Positions 19,701 through 32,576 are shown, counted from the first letter of the stretch. The stretch: DNA of 64,000 nt from Trebouxia sp. TZW2008 (GCA_002118135.1 BDIU01000265.1:101472-165471), one strand, 5' to 3'. The notes: a model not told the origin generated them from the letters alone. Numbers and translations: made by a program.

Positions 19701-22700
19701 ACTGACTGATAACAACATTGCTGAATTGTTGTCATCAGTCAGTGCTTCTTGGCTGCCAACCTTACAAAAGAGGGTAAGCATTGACCACTGCCGTAACAGC
19801 AAAATGGCTTCCCACGCAAGTTATGCTATCTTGAGATGCAGCATGTAACACTCGACAGTTCTGGCAAGAGTTGAGGCGGACCTTCTCTTGTAATGCTGGC
19901 AGCCAAGAACCTCTGGCTGGTTGTAGGACCGGTAGATGGGCTTGCCCTGTTGGGCAGGTGTACCCCCCAGCACCCCAACCACCTCCCCACTGCTGTGGGA
20001 GGGGCTCTGCCGCCTTTGTTGAGCCACAATGTAACGGGAGGCCATGATGTTCTGCATCAAGTATGCCTTGCGCTGCGGTTCAAGGCCTGTGGGGCAACAA
20101 AGCATAATTTGAGCCAAACGCACTGAGCCACAATGTATCGAGACGTCATTATCTTCTGCATCAGGCATGCTTTGCGTTGAGGCTCTAGACCTGCAGAGGA
20201 ACAGAGCGCAGATTCATTGCAGGTACACAGCCAGAGAAAGGCAGCAGGCTGAGAAGTGAAAGGCAGAATGATGCAAGGCATACATTCAATGCAGCAAAGG
20301 GTGGAGGAATGGTAATATGATGGGAAACACAAATTTTATGCCGAACACATGCAAAGATGGGATGTCAGCATGCAACAACACAGCGTCACGACTTTTGGGC
20401 GCTTTGAGAAAGCTATTCAGGATTGCAGCTTTGCACTCTTTCTGGCGTCAAACAACATCAAGATGACATTTTTTGTGCATGCTTTGATGGCAGACACGAA
20501 TGGACATGTACCTGAGTCGCTCCACATTCTCCTGACAGCTATCTCTAGCTGCTTCTGATTCATCCTGAAGATGTCCTGCAAAGTGCAATGCAGTTTTCAG
20601 CGTCTGCTTGACGTGGCAGCCGACATTTGGTGCAATCTTGCACATCTTGGCGTGGGCAAGGCACACTGGGGCAGGATATACAACAGCAGAGACACATGCC
20701 TAGAAGGTCTTGAGGCAATGCAGTCTTGTCTGAGCATCAGGTGTCATTCTGTGCAAGCAAACAGACATGGCATCAATCATACGGTCAGACAGGTGACCAA
20801 TTGATGAATCAACAAACACAGCTAATTGTCAAAGGGCCAGGACAGACGAAACCATGAGACTCACTCAGCACTCCTCTGACTTGTATGCATCAGCACGTTT
20901 GATGAGGAGTGGGAATGACTGACCTCCCAGCCAGGCTTGAAGACTGCAGCTCCGCTGTCATCAGACCTTGCCGGGTCCTGCTTGATGCCTGTGAAGTACT
21001 CCACCACATCATCCAGTGACTGACTGTCATTCACCTATGACACGACACGACACTGTGAGTCATACAGAGCTGCACAAAGTCAGTATTTCGTTGGAGGGAA
21101 AAGTAACAATTTGTTTGTCATGTGTGATGCTGGTTCCACTATTTGACACGCAGATCAAGATAAGGCTCTTTCAATTTTGCACAGAAGTATGACGCAATAG
21201 TGCCAAGAACCACTAGTTGCAGCATTCAGTGATTGACAAAGAACCTCTACTCAAGCTGTCGATGCACAGCAGGCTTGTGAGAATCGCACATGGGGAATAA
21301 CATGGGACAAAACCCTGGTTTGCCCCAGTGGTCGACGTACCTGCGGCTGCTGTGCCTTGGTCTGCTTGGTTTGTAAGGCGGGTCTCATGGTGGCGTCCAG
21401 CCATTGCTCAAACATGGTGTTCTGAGTGGCACTGCGCAGCGACTCCATCATGGCCTTCTGCTCTCCCTCTGTGATGGAGTCTGCACTCTCAAAGCACCAA
21501 GTCAACACAGTGGAAAGCTCAACTTCAGCAGCAGCAAGAAGCGCCCATTCAAAAGACACCAACATGCATCATGGTTTGAACCTGCAGCGCAATCTCGGCG
21601 CAGCAACTCAAAGCAGTGATTTTGAGTTTGTTTGGATTTGTGGAGTCTGCATTGTCAACACATCAAGTCAAAGCATTGGTCAAACACCCGCACTGGACAT
21701 GAAATGCATTGTCAGACTACAGCATCTGGTACAGACTTACCCTCTGTAACATAGTCTGCACTGTCAACATGGCAAGTTACGCCTCTGAACAGGAGTCTGC
21801 ATCATGCATGTGCCAAGTCAATGCACTCATTGTGACATGTCACTGTGAAAGAGCAGTAGCACGTCATGGGCACGATCACTGGGCGCTCAGGGGCTGAAGT
21901 ACTGCAGGCCATGCTGCTAGGGATCACAAATACAGTCAGTCACAGGATCACTTGACACTGTACCAGGAATCCCAGGCGACACGGCCTGCAGCACTTCTGC
22001 TCCTGAACGCCAATGATGATGCCAACGATGCAAGGACAACCCCTGGTGACAAATGCAGTTGATACACAGAGAAACTTTATACCTGTGATCCAAGGCAACA
22101 TGGCCTGCAGAACTTCTGCACCAGAGCGCCCAATGATCATGCCCACGATATGCTGCTGCTCCTCCACAGTGAAATGCTCATTGAACAGGGGCCATAGCTC
22201 GTGCTCCTCTGCGCGCACGTGCTGCTCCAGGGTCGCCCGCATGGCAGCGCACATGCGATGCAACTGCCCAGACAACTGCCTCAGCTCCTGCAAGCTGCTG
22301 CTGGGCTGTATCCTATTGAACACCTGCAGCATATACATGAATGACGCTGCAAGGCAGTGTCAGCAATGGGACACAAGCACAAGTGGCAGGCCAGAGGCTC
22401 ATTCTATATGCATCCACCACCAAAGACAGCAAACAAGCATACATTGCACGCAGACTGGTCATGGCTTGATTGTCTGACTATAGATATCAATCAAGTGAAC
22501 GTATGAGTCGGTCATTGGACTTGGCAGGAGTGCCGATAGCTGCTACCCAATCCAAAAAAGTGAGACTTGATCCACAGCTGATGGGCGCGCACCTCATGGA
22601 CATCCTTGGAAAGCTGCTCCTCCTGCTAATGGTCCACAGAGTAGGCATGCAACAGGTTGCGCACTTGCAATTCTAGCAAGACGATTGGTGCAACAAAGCA

Positions 22701-25700
22701 TGGGCAACCTGAGGTAATCGACAAGTACCTCATGAACGTCCTTGAAGAGCTGCTCCTCCTGCTGATGGTCCAGAGAGTAGGCATGTGATACATTGTGCAG
22801 AGCCTCCTTGGACTCCAGTGCTGGAAACACAATCTCATCTTCCGCCTGCAACACAATCATTGTCATCATTCACATGCTTGCTGCTGCCTTCACAGAAGCC
22901 GTGTCACCGTCATCGTATCTACCAATGAACCATACTCTCCATTCCAGTGATTGATACTCTTGACTACTTGCGTATTGGGTATCACGTATTGGCACCACTT
23001 ATTGCATATTCCATAGTTTGCACTGCTTCTCAGTGATCCATACTTTCGAACACTGCGTATTGCATATTACGTATTGGGTGTTGAGTATTTACGTATGGTG
23101 ATATCACTGGTATTTGCATGCTTGCCAAAGATCTCTTGGCCCTCTCACATGCTTTCATAATGGCATGCATCTGACAACACAATGGCCTGCACCTTGTGGC
23201 ACAATGTGCCATCCAGCAACTAAGTGTGTGAGGCTCTCAACACCAGCTGTTGGGCTGCCACAAGCAAAGAATGCCAAAGTAGTTTGGCGCAGCAGTACAT
23301 CAAGCTTCTTTCACCTTTGAGTGGGTCATCTTGGAGTAGGTCAATCGGGTGAATGAGACGCATCGACCAAGGCAGATGTCAGCAGTGCAAATGCGCCTGA
23401 TGTCTTGAATCAACATTTAGCAGTGGCTGTAAACGATTTCAAGATTTATGACTGTTAGTCAAGCAGGCGTTAGCAGCCAGTATCAGCCGAAAGGTGTTTA
23501 CCTCTGAGTGAGCCTTGTACATTCCCCAGAGGAACCTAAAGTTACCCTTGAGCTGCTGTATGGCATGCGTGGGCAGCTTGTCAGTGGTGTCAGCATCTTG
23601 CACTGCTGCTGCAAAGGCGCTTGCATCCTGCTCCATGTAGCTCAGGTCCCTCCTCAGAGCCTGTGTCCAACACAGTGTGACTGAGTAACAGAATGAGCAA
23701 CCATGCAAGCATTGCAGGCAAGGTCTTCACAAAACAACGTTGCTTCATTGCGTCTTGCACAGCAGCTGCAAAGGCGCTTGCATCCTGCTCCATATAGCTC
23801 AGGTCCCTCCTGAGGGCCTGTTTGACCAGGCGAACTAGCTAAGCATCAACAGTCTCTAAAGCTCAAGCCCTGTGCAATGGCCGGAAGTGTAACTGGCGAC
23901 ACTGCATGCTTCCAACAAGTAGCACGAGCAAGACATGCTGCATTTAGCTCACTTTGGCCATGCCTAGACAGGTACACAGACATCACGACCAGGCAATGTC
24001 TTGATCTAAAGCAGATTCTTGCCACCACGCAGTACTGTCAATATAGGATCTTGCTACATCTGCCAGAGGACGCTGTGTACCTTGTGAAACTGGAAAATGT
24101 GGTCAATTGGATTGCTGAGCCCAGACTGCGACTGAATGGTGTCAGTTCCCTTGGAGTTACCAACGGCAGCAGGCACAGGGGAAGCTGCCAACTTGGCAGA
24201 GGAAGAAGTCCGGCGGCGTTTGGGGGCTGGCAGAACCAGATCTGCCGGCAGGGGCTCTGCCAAACGGATCTGCCCTTGGCTCTGCTGCCGCTTTGGCCTG
24301 GCTGCTTCTGGCTGAGCTGCTGCTGCTGCTGCTGCTGCGATTGCTGCTGCTGGGTCTGAGTGGTTGACAACTTTCGTTGGGGAGCTGGGTGCGCAGGTGC
24401 TGTTGATGAAATCCTCAAAGTTGCACCCGTCCTACATGTATGCACATCTGATGAGATACATTGAGTCATCAGCGCAAATGCAGTTGCTGCGGGTGCTGGG
24501 TCTGAGTGATTGACAGTTTCTGTTGGGGAGCTGGGTGCACAGGTGCTGTTGATGAAGTCCTCAAACTTGCACCCATCCTATACGTATGCACATTCAGTGT
24601 GACAGATTGACTGAGAAAGCACATCTACAAGAGGTCTCATCCTGTACGTACTGCACCTTTGACGTGGCACATGGCATCAATGATCTGCGCATGCAAGAGC
24701 TGGGTGGCAGGTCATGTTGATAACATAATCTCTGTCAATGGAGTACAGAATGCCATGTTGCTAGGAGCATGTACTGCTCTATGGACTAGATCACTCGAGG
24801 CTTGCAACAACAGCAATGTATTTGTTCAAGAGGCAATGAAGACCAAGTATTGCTGTGAGAATATATGCCCATGGCAAGAGGTATGTTGATCGAATGACTA
24901 CAGGGCGAGCCATGGCTGCCACGCTCCACCCACTTGCTGATTGACTGAGCAGCATACCACCAGAGGATCACGTCTACTGCTTTCTTGATCAGTAGTATCA
25001 ACAAAAGAGCAACAGAAAGAAAATCAAACTATTACCTGACTGCAGGGAGAGCCATCTCTACCGCGCTCAGCCCACTTGCTGAGCAGCTGAACCAGAACGC
25101 TGTCCACCTCTGACGCCGCCAGCTGCATGTTCAGCAGCATCTCCTCTGCCTCATCATCGTTCAAATTGCCTGCAGTTACAAGCCAGGCTACAGACTACAT
25201 CTGCATGCCAGTAAGCAATGACCAAGTTTGCATGCAACAAATGCATTTGAGCACTCTGTGTCCTGGGAAAAGTGGATCAGCTAAATGCAATGTGCACGAC
25301 AGTAGCAGTGCGCCAAAGAAGGAGAAATGCCGCCTTGCTACTGTGTTTGCATGTAATCAAGTCACTTGCAGCAAATTGTTGTATCATGGGTGAAGCTGCT
25401 CTTAACATGGTCGAGAGCAATTTGGAAACAGCCAAGAAAACTGTCTGACCTGCTACCCAGGGCATGACTCTTTCCAGCAAGCGCAAAGGCATCGCCCTGA
25501 GCGTTCGCCACACCATGGCACGCTGCTCAGCTGCACACAGATTTGCTTCCAGCAAAGGCAGCACTTCTTGCTCTTCATGTGCCATGTGCTTGTTGGTGTC
25601 ACCCCGCACAGCATCAGCAATTCTGACCAGCTTCAGGATGAGCTCATCAGCTTCCTTGGCACCTCGCCTGCAGACAGGTCATAGTCGCATGAACTGCTGA

Positions 25701-28521
25701 AGGCATGCAGAGCGCCGACGTGTCAGCACAACTATGCAGTTGCTGCTGCAAGGGTGCTTTATGCAAACGCTTCAACATGTATGGGTGCAGTCTCTCGCTT
25801 TGAGCACATGCACAATAGAGAGGCAGACCTACTGCTGCAGCTAGATCCCAGAGGTCTGAGCCAGCTTGATACAGGCAGCGTCTCACAGATGACATGGGAA
25901 AGTTGGCTTGCACTCAACCAAGCTCTGAGCAGTGAGCCTTGCGAGCCAGCATAATATAGGCAGCATTTCACAGATGATATGGGGAACATTGGCTTGAACT
26001 CAACCAAACCCTCAGCAGTGAGCCCTGCAAACTTGCAGCCAAGCCACTGACCAGTCAACAACTTCACCTTCTTGTTTTCCAGCTGATTGCAATTGCTGAT
26101 GCAAGGGTAGAGACGAGGTGCAGTTTAACAAGCATGACCTTTTCTGTTCAGTCATCAAGGCAAAGATGCAGGTGACTGGACTGTACCTGGCAGAGGCTTT
26201 GACCTCTCCAAGCAGGCGGCCCAGCTCCTCCATGAGCAGTGTTTCACTCTGATGCTCCAACTCACACTCCTTGGCATGCTGGTCACTTGCCACCGTCATC
26301 AACTTCCTGAAGACACCCAACAAATTCAATGTTTGCAGCAGAGAAATGTTGGCAATGCAAGTTTGGCAGAATTGTTGAAAGGCTGACTTGGGCAAACTTG
26401 CAGTACTTGCAAAATGATGCCTAGCTCATGCACAGCCACATTGCACAACTCTGATCTGAGATTTCATGCTGAACGTTGAGCGTAAGGTGCCAATGCCGCT
26501 TGAGCCAGGCTAAGCAGATTCGCAAAGAAGCCATCTCATGCAATGATCAAGGGGCTGAACATCAGCTCATGAAAAAGCCGCAGTCGGCCGCACCTTGCAG
26601 CTGGCAGCAGCACCTCATCCTCTGATGCAGAGTGAAAGGTGCATACTGAGCGTAGGAACCGGTGCTTCTCAACCAACGCCTTGAGCCTGTTAGCAGTGAT
26701 CTCAGCGCTGCCTTGCATGCTGTGAGCCTCAGTGGCAAAGCTCTCGAGTGCAGATCTGATGGCTGCATGAATGTAGGTGATCTCCTGCAGCGGTGGCCGT
26801 CCAGCCGCAGCTGTGGGCAGGGTCTTGGGCTGCTTCTGATGCATCTGCTGTTGGGCGCAGTCTTCGGCGCAGGCAACTTTGATGCCCAGCTTGGCCTTGC
26901 AGCACTTCTTGGGGTTGAAGGGGGTGCAGATGAGGGGTGGGGCGCGGCGGGGCTTTGTCTGTTGCAGCTGCTGAGAGCCGGGAGACAACCAGGTGGATAG
27001 AAGCTGTACCAAGAGACGGTCTGACACAACATCCTTCACCTGCAAGGTAGACCCCATGTTTTGGTATTTGCATTGGGTCACTGTTGCGACTGCCATGCAA
27101 GTGCTCTCTCACAAGCTTGGTGACAGCAGAGACAGATAAATGGGCTGTTAACAAGCACATTGTTCGAGTCTAAATCCAACGCAAACCCAACAGGCACAAA
27201 GGGCTTCACAACACACAGGCACGGTGCCCTAAATCAGAATGACAGTGTGTGCTTCAATGCGCCAACAATGCACATTGCTCATCCAGGTTGCAGAAATGGC
27301 TCAATGTCAGCGTGTAACACCGTGTGCTGTCAGCATAACAATTGCTCCTTGTCGGGAGCCTTAAGCCCACTGCTTTGACCATGTAATGGCTACATGGCTT
27401 ATAGCAGCGTATCAGACAGACCATGCCAGTAAGTAAGTAGCTGTGTGGCGACTTACATGGTTGAGCAGCTCTATCTGCTCTTCCACAGGCACAACAGGCT
27501 TCAGCCATGCCAGCACCACCTCCACAGTTGCCAAGGGAATGCAGCACAGGAACTGGGCAACCAGCTCCGCCTGTCAATTAGAATTTCACATGTCCGTAGC
27601 ATTCTTTGAACAAATGGGTTTCTTGCAGCTATACAACCTTGTCAGCCTTGTTTTGCCAGCGTAGTACATTGCTTGGCATTGGATGCATCCTTACAGACGT
27701 GAAGTTCTGTACCAGCAGCCAATGCATAAAGCTTGCATACTTACATTGTATTGGCAGCAGACAGTGCCAAAATCCTGCATGCTTTTTGTGCCAACACATC
27801 ATTGTGCTTTGTGACAATGCGCAAGCCCTGGATATTGTTGCGACAGTATCACACAGTGCTTGGCGACAAGTACCTGTTCTGCAAAGGAGAAGTGTTTGAG
27901 CAGCAAGGGAAAAAGCTGCTCTTCCTCTTTGGCGAGATGCTTCTTGAGCGTAGTGTGAACTTCCTCAATCTTGCATTCCAGCTGCCGTAAAGTAGCCGCA
28001 CGCTTCTTGCCATCTTGGTTAAGGGCTGTTGCCATGAGACCTGACAGCTGCTCAAACAACCTCTCCTCGTCTTCATGCTCAACAGAGTATGCAGAAGTGA
28101 CGTTCTTGACCTTGGAGTCGAGCGCTGGATAGACAACCTGCGCAACAGCAGCCAGCTCAATGCTGTCAAGACTACAATGTGTTGGCTGTGCTTGCTCGCA
28201 CTGATGTTGCGGCCTTAAAAGTGACTGCCAGAGAAGTGACTGCTGTGCGAGCAACACGTTGCGCACCTCGTCCTCGACACTGCTGTGATACTTGTAGACT
28301 TGCTCCAGAAATCGATATCGGTTCTTCAAGGCTACAAGGCTGTCATGAACATCCTCCTGTGCTGCTGAGGCTAACGCAAGGACTGAAGTTGCCAACGCCT
28401 CCAGCTCATTGCGGATGGAGTTGTGAAAATGAGAGTAGAAAAAGTTGATAGGAGGATGGCTAGCTGAAGTCGGTTTCGGAACGCTGCAGCAGTTTGCGTT
28501 GATTCGCAAAGCTGCCGTCAT
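16798..28521 (-). CDS. BRUTUS-like hemerythrin E3 ubiquitin ligase
   Basis: Homologue of plant BRUTUS/BTSL: iron-binding hemerythrin domains sense iron and the RING end targets regulators for degradation. Nineteen phase-consistent exons: 28521-28267, 28137-27874, 27570-27457, 27039-26594, 26306-26187, 25667-25450, 25169-25036, 24431-24081, 23660-23502, 22845-22729, 22323-22083, 21480-21341, 21034-20924, 20575-20512, 20086-19882, 19309-19170, 18296-18031, 17543-17367, 16899-16798; 1207 residues (Arabidopsis BTS is about 1250). Three hemerythrin domains at roughly 27-173, 285-470 and 628-810 keep the His/Glu ligand pattern ([70 protein letters not shown]). Then come CHY ([23 protein letters not shown]), CTCHY ([31 protein letters not shown]), RING ([22 protein letters not shown]) and zinc ribbon ([20 protein letters not shown]). 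Residues ~518-625 are a Pro/Ala/Lys-rich linker with a possible basic nuclear signal (KRRR). The start is divergent from DNAJC9. Confidence 0.95.
17165..17245 (-). repeat. echo of BRUTUS-like exon 18 donor end
   Basis: GCCTGCCTGCATGAAGTATA and following bases repeat the exon 18 donor region (CCTGCTTGCGTGCTGCATAG at 17366) in direct orientation within the last intron. Confidence 0.65.
18345..18800 (-). repeat. three echoes of the CTCHY zinc-finger exon
   Basis: Upstream of the true exon (18296-18031) are three direct copies. Copy 1 (18793-18675) reads [20 protein letters not shown], copy 2 (18628-18509) [20 protein letters not shown], copy 3 (from 18462) [20 protein letters not shown]. All keep an AG acceptor at the same place. 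Copy 2 also has a GT donor and is exactly 120 nt with phase 1 on both sides, so it could be spliced in as 40 extra residues. Confidence 0.85.
19647..19797. repeat. ~70-bp-arm inverted repeat (foldback) in BRUTUS-like intron 15
   Basis: The left arm 19647-19715 and right arm 19727-19797 are near-perfect reverse complements (left contains CAGTGGTCAATGCTTACCCT, right AGGGTAAGCATTGACCACTG), with a loop of about 11 bp. Part of the arm (GGCAGCCAAGAACC) also matches the 3' end of exon 15 at about 19900, so this is probably an echo plus an inverted echo. Confidence 0.85.
20120..20195 (-). repeat. echo of BRUTUS-like exon 15, 5' half
   Basis: Minus-strand [20 protein letters not shown] copies exon 15's [20 protein letters not shown], with its own AG acceptor. 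The putative copy exon (20190-20124) is 67 nt and would break frame if joined to exon 15. Confidence 0.85.
21600..21850 (-). repeat. echoes of BRUTUS-like exon 12 acceptor region
   Basis: GAGTCTGCACTCTCAAAGCA at the exon 12 boundary (21478) recurs as GAGTCTGCATTGTCAACACA (21641), AGTCTGCACTGTCAACATGG (21752) and GAGTCTGCATCATGCATGTG (21792). All are direct copies in intron 11. Confidence 0.7.
21955..22045 (-). repeat. echo of BRUTUS-like exon 11 donor end
   Basis: ATCCCAGGCGACACGGCCTG at 21968 matches the exon 11 end ATCCAAGGCAACATGGCCTG at 22088, followed by the CAATGATGATGCC motif. It is a direct copy in intron 11. Confidence 0.8.
22590..22670 (-). repeat. echo of BRUTUS-like exon 10, 3' half
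   Basis: ACCTCATGGACATCCTTGGA at 22591 matches ACCTCATGAACGTCCTTGAA at 22727, and the match runs on through the CTGCTCCTCCTGCT motif. It is a direct copy in intron 10. Confidence 0.8.
23752..23825 (-). repeat. echo of BRUTUS-like exon 9, 5' half
   Basis: Reads [14 protein letters not shown] on the minus strand, preceded by the exon 9 opening ALRRDLSYM, and lies in intron 8. It is nearly identical to the exon over about 65 bp, so it is a recent copy. Confidence 0.85.
24475..24640 (-). repeat. echoes of BRUTUS-like exon 8, 5' half
   Basis: [19 protein letters not shown] copies exon 8's [19 protein letters not shown], including the CTACATG-type acceptor. A shorter acceptor-only copy (CATCCTGTACGTA) follows near 24628. 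Confidence 0.85.
24895..24960 (-). repeat. echo of BRUTUS-like exon 7 donor end
   Basis: [16 protein letters not shown] mirrors exon 7's [16 protein letters not shown] and sits just downstream of it in intron 7. Confidence 0.8.
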
Positions 28522-29187
28522 TGTGAGCGTTATAGTCGCGTGGCTGAGACTTGTCGAATGCAAACGACCGGCAGCATCGCACGCTGGCAGTCAGCGATCA
28601 AAAGAGCTACTGCCAGGGCTGCGACAGGTAGACACTATTCTGCACCCTTCTCACGGCGCGATCGACTGTCCAAAAGAGTCACGACACTTCGACTCCAGGT
28701 CGTTGCTGTGCGCACGAGCCTTGCAAGTTTTTGGTCTTTTATGCCGAGGCGTGTGCAAGTACTCAGTTGGCACAAGTCCCATGCGTCCTACACAGGCGTC
28801 AAGAAGCGGGACTGAGCACGAGCTGGCACGAGACCCTAAGCTCCACGTGGGAGTTTTTGAGTCACATGGGGTTTATTGGAGGATTGACTCAGTCTAGGGT
28901 TGTCTCCCGGCATTGCCAGTCAGCATGCTGTCCGTGCTGCGCATCACGACTTCCACATTGTGAGCTGTGCATTGCGGGTCTGTGCGTCCGTACGTCCGTC
29001 TGTCCCTGATCACTTGCTTGGCATTGGCGAATTGCATTGCCTCGCATCAGGCACAAGTGCTTGGCAGCGACTCGGGAACAGGTGGCCGGAATCTGGCAAA
29101 GCGCCGTCTGCGCGCAAGCAGCGAGCTGCTGAGTGCTCTCTGGACAGTGAGGCCTCCCGTGGAGGGCCCTCTGAGCCTGAATACAAC
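28522..29187. promoter_or_regulatory. CpG-rich divergent promoter, BRUTUS-like / DNAJC9-like
   Basis: A 666-bp space between opposite start codons, with dense CG dinucleotides especially 28500-28720 and 29080-29160. It has no coding resemblance. It is likely a bidirectional promoter plus 5' UTRs (inference from position and composition). Confidence 0.55.
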
Positions 29188-31990
29188 ATGTCTGAGGAGA
29201 AAGACTTGTATCAGGTGACTGCTTGTTGCTGTGATCACACCTATCTTTCAGGTTACCCGCCAAGCTGACTGATTTGCGTACCTGCAGGTGTTGGGTGTTG
29301 AGAAGGATGCATCACAGGTGTCACAGATGTTGAAGCTGGCTGCATTGCCAAGACTTGGCTTTGTGCTCAGCAAGCTTGGTTGTTGCAGCCTGCGATCAAG
29401 AAGGCATATTACAAGCTTGCAATGCAGCTGCATCCTGACAAAAATCCTGGAGACGAGGTGAACAAGCATCAGCTGCTGTCTTGCCTCCACTCGTTGCAGC
29501 TTTCAGCTGCTGCATGCAAAAGTCTTTGCTGTGCCAAGCTTTGGCTACCCTGCAGGAGGCAAAAAGCAAGTTTCAGTCACTCCAGAGAATTTATGGTGTT
29601 TTGAGTGATCCTGAGAAGTGAGGCGTCTGCTCTGCTGTTGTATATGTTCTGCTCAGAGCCTGCATGTCCACCTTCTGCCCTCTGCAGACGCAAAGTATAT
29701 GATCAGACAGGAAGTTTAGAGGACAGCGATGAGCTGGCTGGCGAACAGTTTGAAAGCCTGTATAAATACTACAGAGGCTTGTACCGCAAGGTCAGGTTGA
29801 GCATTGACCCTTCTGTCTGCTGTCAGTATCAAGCTTGCTGGTCATTCTCAAGTCGAGGTCAAAGTGGCCAGATTGCCCGATTTGCCGTCACTGTTTGTGC
29901 ATCATTGCCAGCATCCACGCAGGCAGGAATGCACCTTTCATGCATGCATCACAGACTTGCCAGGCGTAAGCACACATCAGAAGTCGGAGTGACAATGTCT
30001 TGGATACCATGTTCACACATGCATGATCAATGCCAAGCTAGCTTGTATGCATGTCAGCAACCGTGCAGGTCACAGAAGAGGACCTGGACAGCTTTGAAGC
30101 TGACTATCGCGGGAGTGCAGAGGAGTCTGCTGATCTCCTCACACTGTACAGTCGGTTCAAGGGCAACATGAACATGGTATGCCAACGCTGCTGAGCCAGT
30201 ACATGTCAACAGCCAAATTCTGAGCGTATGAGCTACCAGTTCTAGTCTATTCTGCAGCAAGTGTAGGACACCTGCTATTAGGAAAAGTTTGCGTCACTAC
30301 AGCTTGATGATCACAGGCAACAGGGCAGTTAGCTCGTGGCTTTTGATCCGTTGATTCACAATGCTGTGCTCTGGCATGGTACAGCTGCGACACCTTCATG
30401 TTTCCTGCTGTGCATAGAGTGGGTTTCAGCATAACACAGCTGCTGTACCCTTATTCTTTACCTTCATGATTGCTGCAGGTTTTTCAGTGGCAGATATGCA
30501 GCAATCCAGAGCTGGACTCGCACAGATTCAAGGACTGCATACAGCAGAGCATAGGCAATGGTGACACCAAAAGGTGATTGCCACATCACATACCCAACCT
30601 TACTCCATAGCACAGCTTGACTGCTTCTTCCCAGCTAATTTGTCTTGCTTTAGATGTGAGCTTGTACCTTTGAAGCAATGACAGAAGCTGCTTGTCACAA
30701 GCTGCTACACAACTGAGCTTCCAAGGCAACTTCATGTCAACTGTTTGTCAGGGGCCACGTTTGTCATCTGAACCTTCAGCAAATGCATTTGAAATTCGCT
30801 TGTAAGCCAGAAAGTCACCTCTGCAGACATTGCAATTGCTGCACAGGTACAAAGCCTTCACCTCATGGGCTCAAGAGGTAGACAAGCGGCCAGCGCCCAA
30901 GTCTCCTCTCGCAAAAAGGAAGAAAAAGAAGGCTGGTCAGCAAGACAGCGGGCAAGCCTTGGTTGCTGCAATCAGGTCAGCTTGCATTCTTGTGTGCATG
31001 ATGTGTGGTGAGAGCAATCACACCTTTGAAAGCAGAACCAGACTCTGCTGTATTGTTGACTTGAGCGTGTTTATCTTGACCCTAGCCTAGCGCAAACAAG
31101 GTGCTTATGCTGATAATGCTGGTGCCTGTCTACGGTACAGACATCTTGCAACATCAGTCGGGCATGCTGCTCGCTAGGCCTGAGCTGCTGCACAATTTGA
31201 AGCTTGCCGTTTGCTGAAGCAAGTACAGAACCTCTTTGCTTGAATGCTCAGATGTCTCTGCTGCAATGTGGCTTTGCAACAGAGTTTCACACTGATCTTG
31301 CATGTATGTATGTATGTATCTATGTATGTATGTATGTATGTATGTATGTATGTATGTATGTGTGTAATGCATGCTTTTGCAGAGGGCGAGCGCCAGCACA
31401 GATGGATGGCTTGATTGCTTCCCTGGAGGCAAAGTACAGCAAGAGCACTGCTCAGAAGGGCAAGGGCAAAAGGGAACCGAGCGTCGCTCCAGATGAACCG
31501 TCTGAGGAGCAGTTTGCTGCTGCCAGGTGAGCGCTGCAGTTACTTATCTCTTGCTTTCATGTGTGCCATCACAATGTGCTGAGCAGCACATGCCTCTCTT
31601 TCATGCTGTCATGTGTGCCAGCATGATGTGCTCAACAGCAGACAGTTCCTTTGTACGCCATCGCATCCTGAGGAGTGAGTCTGCTGAAATGTGGTCAGCT
31701 TGGTGCAATAGCAGTTGTCATATCTGTCCAGGCGCGAGCCTTCACAAATACCGCAGAGGCTGCAGAGCATGCGCTTTTTCAAAATATTTATGTGGTCAAA
31801 GTAAAAGAACTGTTACAGCAGTACTTTGTGACAGTATACCAGGGTCCATGCACCAGATTTTCTCATTGTTACCTGTGGATCATTAGTCTGGTGTGACTGC
31901 AGAGCCAGACTGGAGAACAACCATGCAGCAGCAAACTCCAAGAACAGCGCTACAAGTAAGCCCAGCAAGAAGCGGCAGAAAAAGGCATGA
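29188..31990 (+). CDS. DNAJC9-like J-domain protein
   Basis: J-domain co-chaperone similar to animal DNAJC9 (a histone-H3/H4-associated HSP70 partner) and plant AtDjC-type proteins. Exons 29188-29214, 29288-29317, 29389-29457, 29556-29617, 29688-29790, 30069-30176, 30479-30573, 30847-30975, 31383-31526 and 31903-31990 are all in phase, 284 residues. The J domain is at 1-70: MSEEKDLYQVLGVEKDA, KKAYYKLAMQLHPDKNPGDE with the HPD tripeptide, and RIYGVLSDPEKRKVYDQTGS. Family-specific middle part: TEEDLDSFEADYRGSAEESA, LLTLYSRFKGNMNM, DCIQQSIGNG. Lys-rich C terminus (LAKRKKKKAG; SLEAKYSKS; KPSKKRQKKA). The ATG at 29188 gives the canonical start. The frame stays open upstream, so a longer N terminus is possible. 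A (TATG)n run lies at the end of intron 8. Confidence 0.93.
31298..31362. repeat. (TATG)n microsatellite
   Basis: About sixteen tetranucleotide units with one TATC variant, ending 20 bp before the acceptor of DNAJC9-like exon 9. Confidence 0.95.
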
Positions 31991-32576
31991 AGCTGTTCAC
32001 TGCTCCAGAGCCAAATGTGCAAGGCACTGGATTTTTGTAAAGCAGCCCATATGTAAGTTAGCAGCAATTGACTACACACCAATAGTTCTGCTTCAACAGG
32101 TAGTAAGATCAATTATAATGGTGCAAGCTGCTCATTATTCAAGCATTGCGCTGCTTTGTCGGCGGACAGCTGGTGCATATGACAAGCTCATTTCTATGTA
32201 GCAAATGAGAAGTGTCGCAGAGCTAATATGACCCTTAAGCCACAGTAGACAGGGAACCACTAGGCATCTCCGTTATGTGTCTTTATGTTTGGCTTCCTTG
32301 CCATTGGTTTGATCAGTCTCACTCAACGCTGTGCATGTCCTCAGCCTAATGAACGCCTTGCAATGCGTACTTTCAACAGGCTTGCTCAGTTCAAATTGAA
32401 GTCAAGGTTGACTGCGTTTCACTGTAGGTGTAAGTACGTCAGGTTTTCACTTCTTCAGTCAGGCAACAGTCGAGTCAGAACTTTCCAGTGTCAACAGCGT
32501 CAAACAGTCATTGTGCTTTTTAGTTTCAGTGCTCAGGAGGCAAGGCATTTGCTTGAAATGGCATCAAGCATGTGTA
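31991..32576. other. convergent spacer, DNAJC9-like / MetRS
   Basis: Between the two stop codons. There is no recognisable coding sequence, and I see no clear repeat. It presumably holds both 3' UTRs and polyadenylation signals. Confidence 0.5.
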
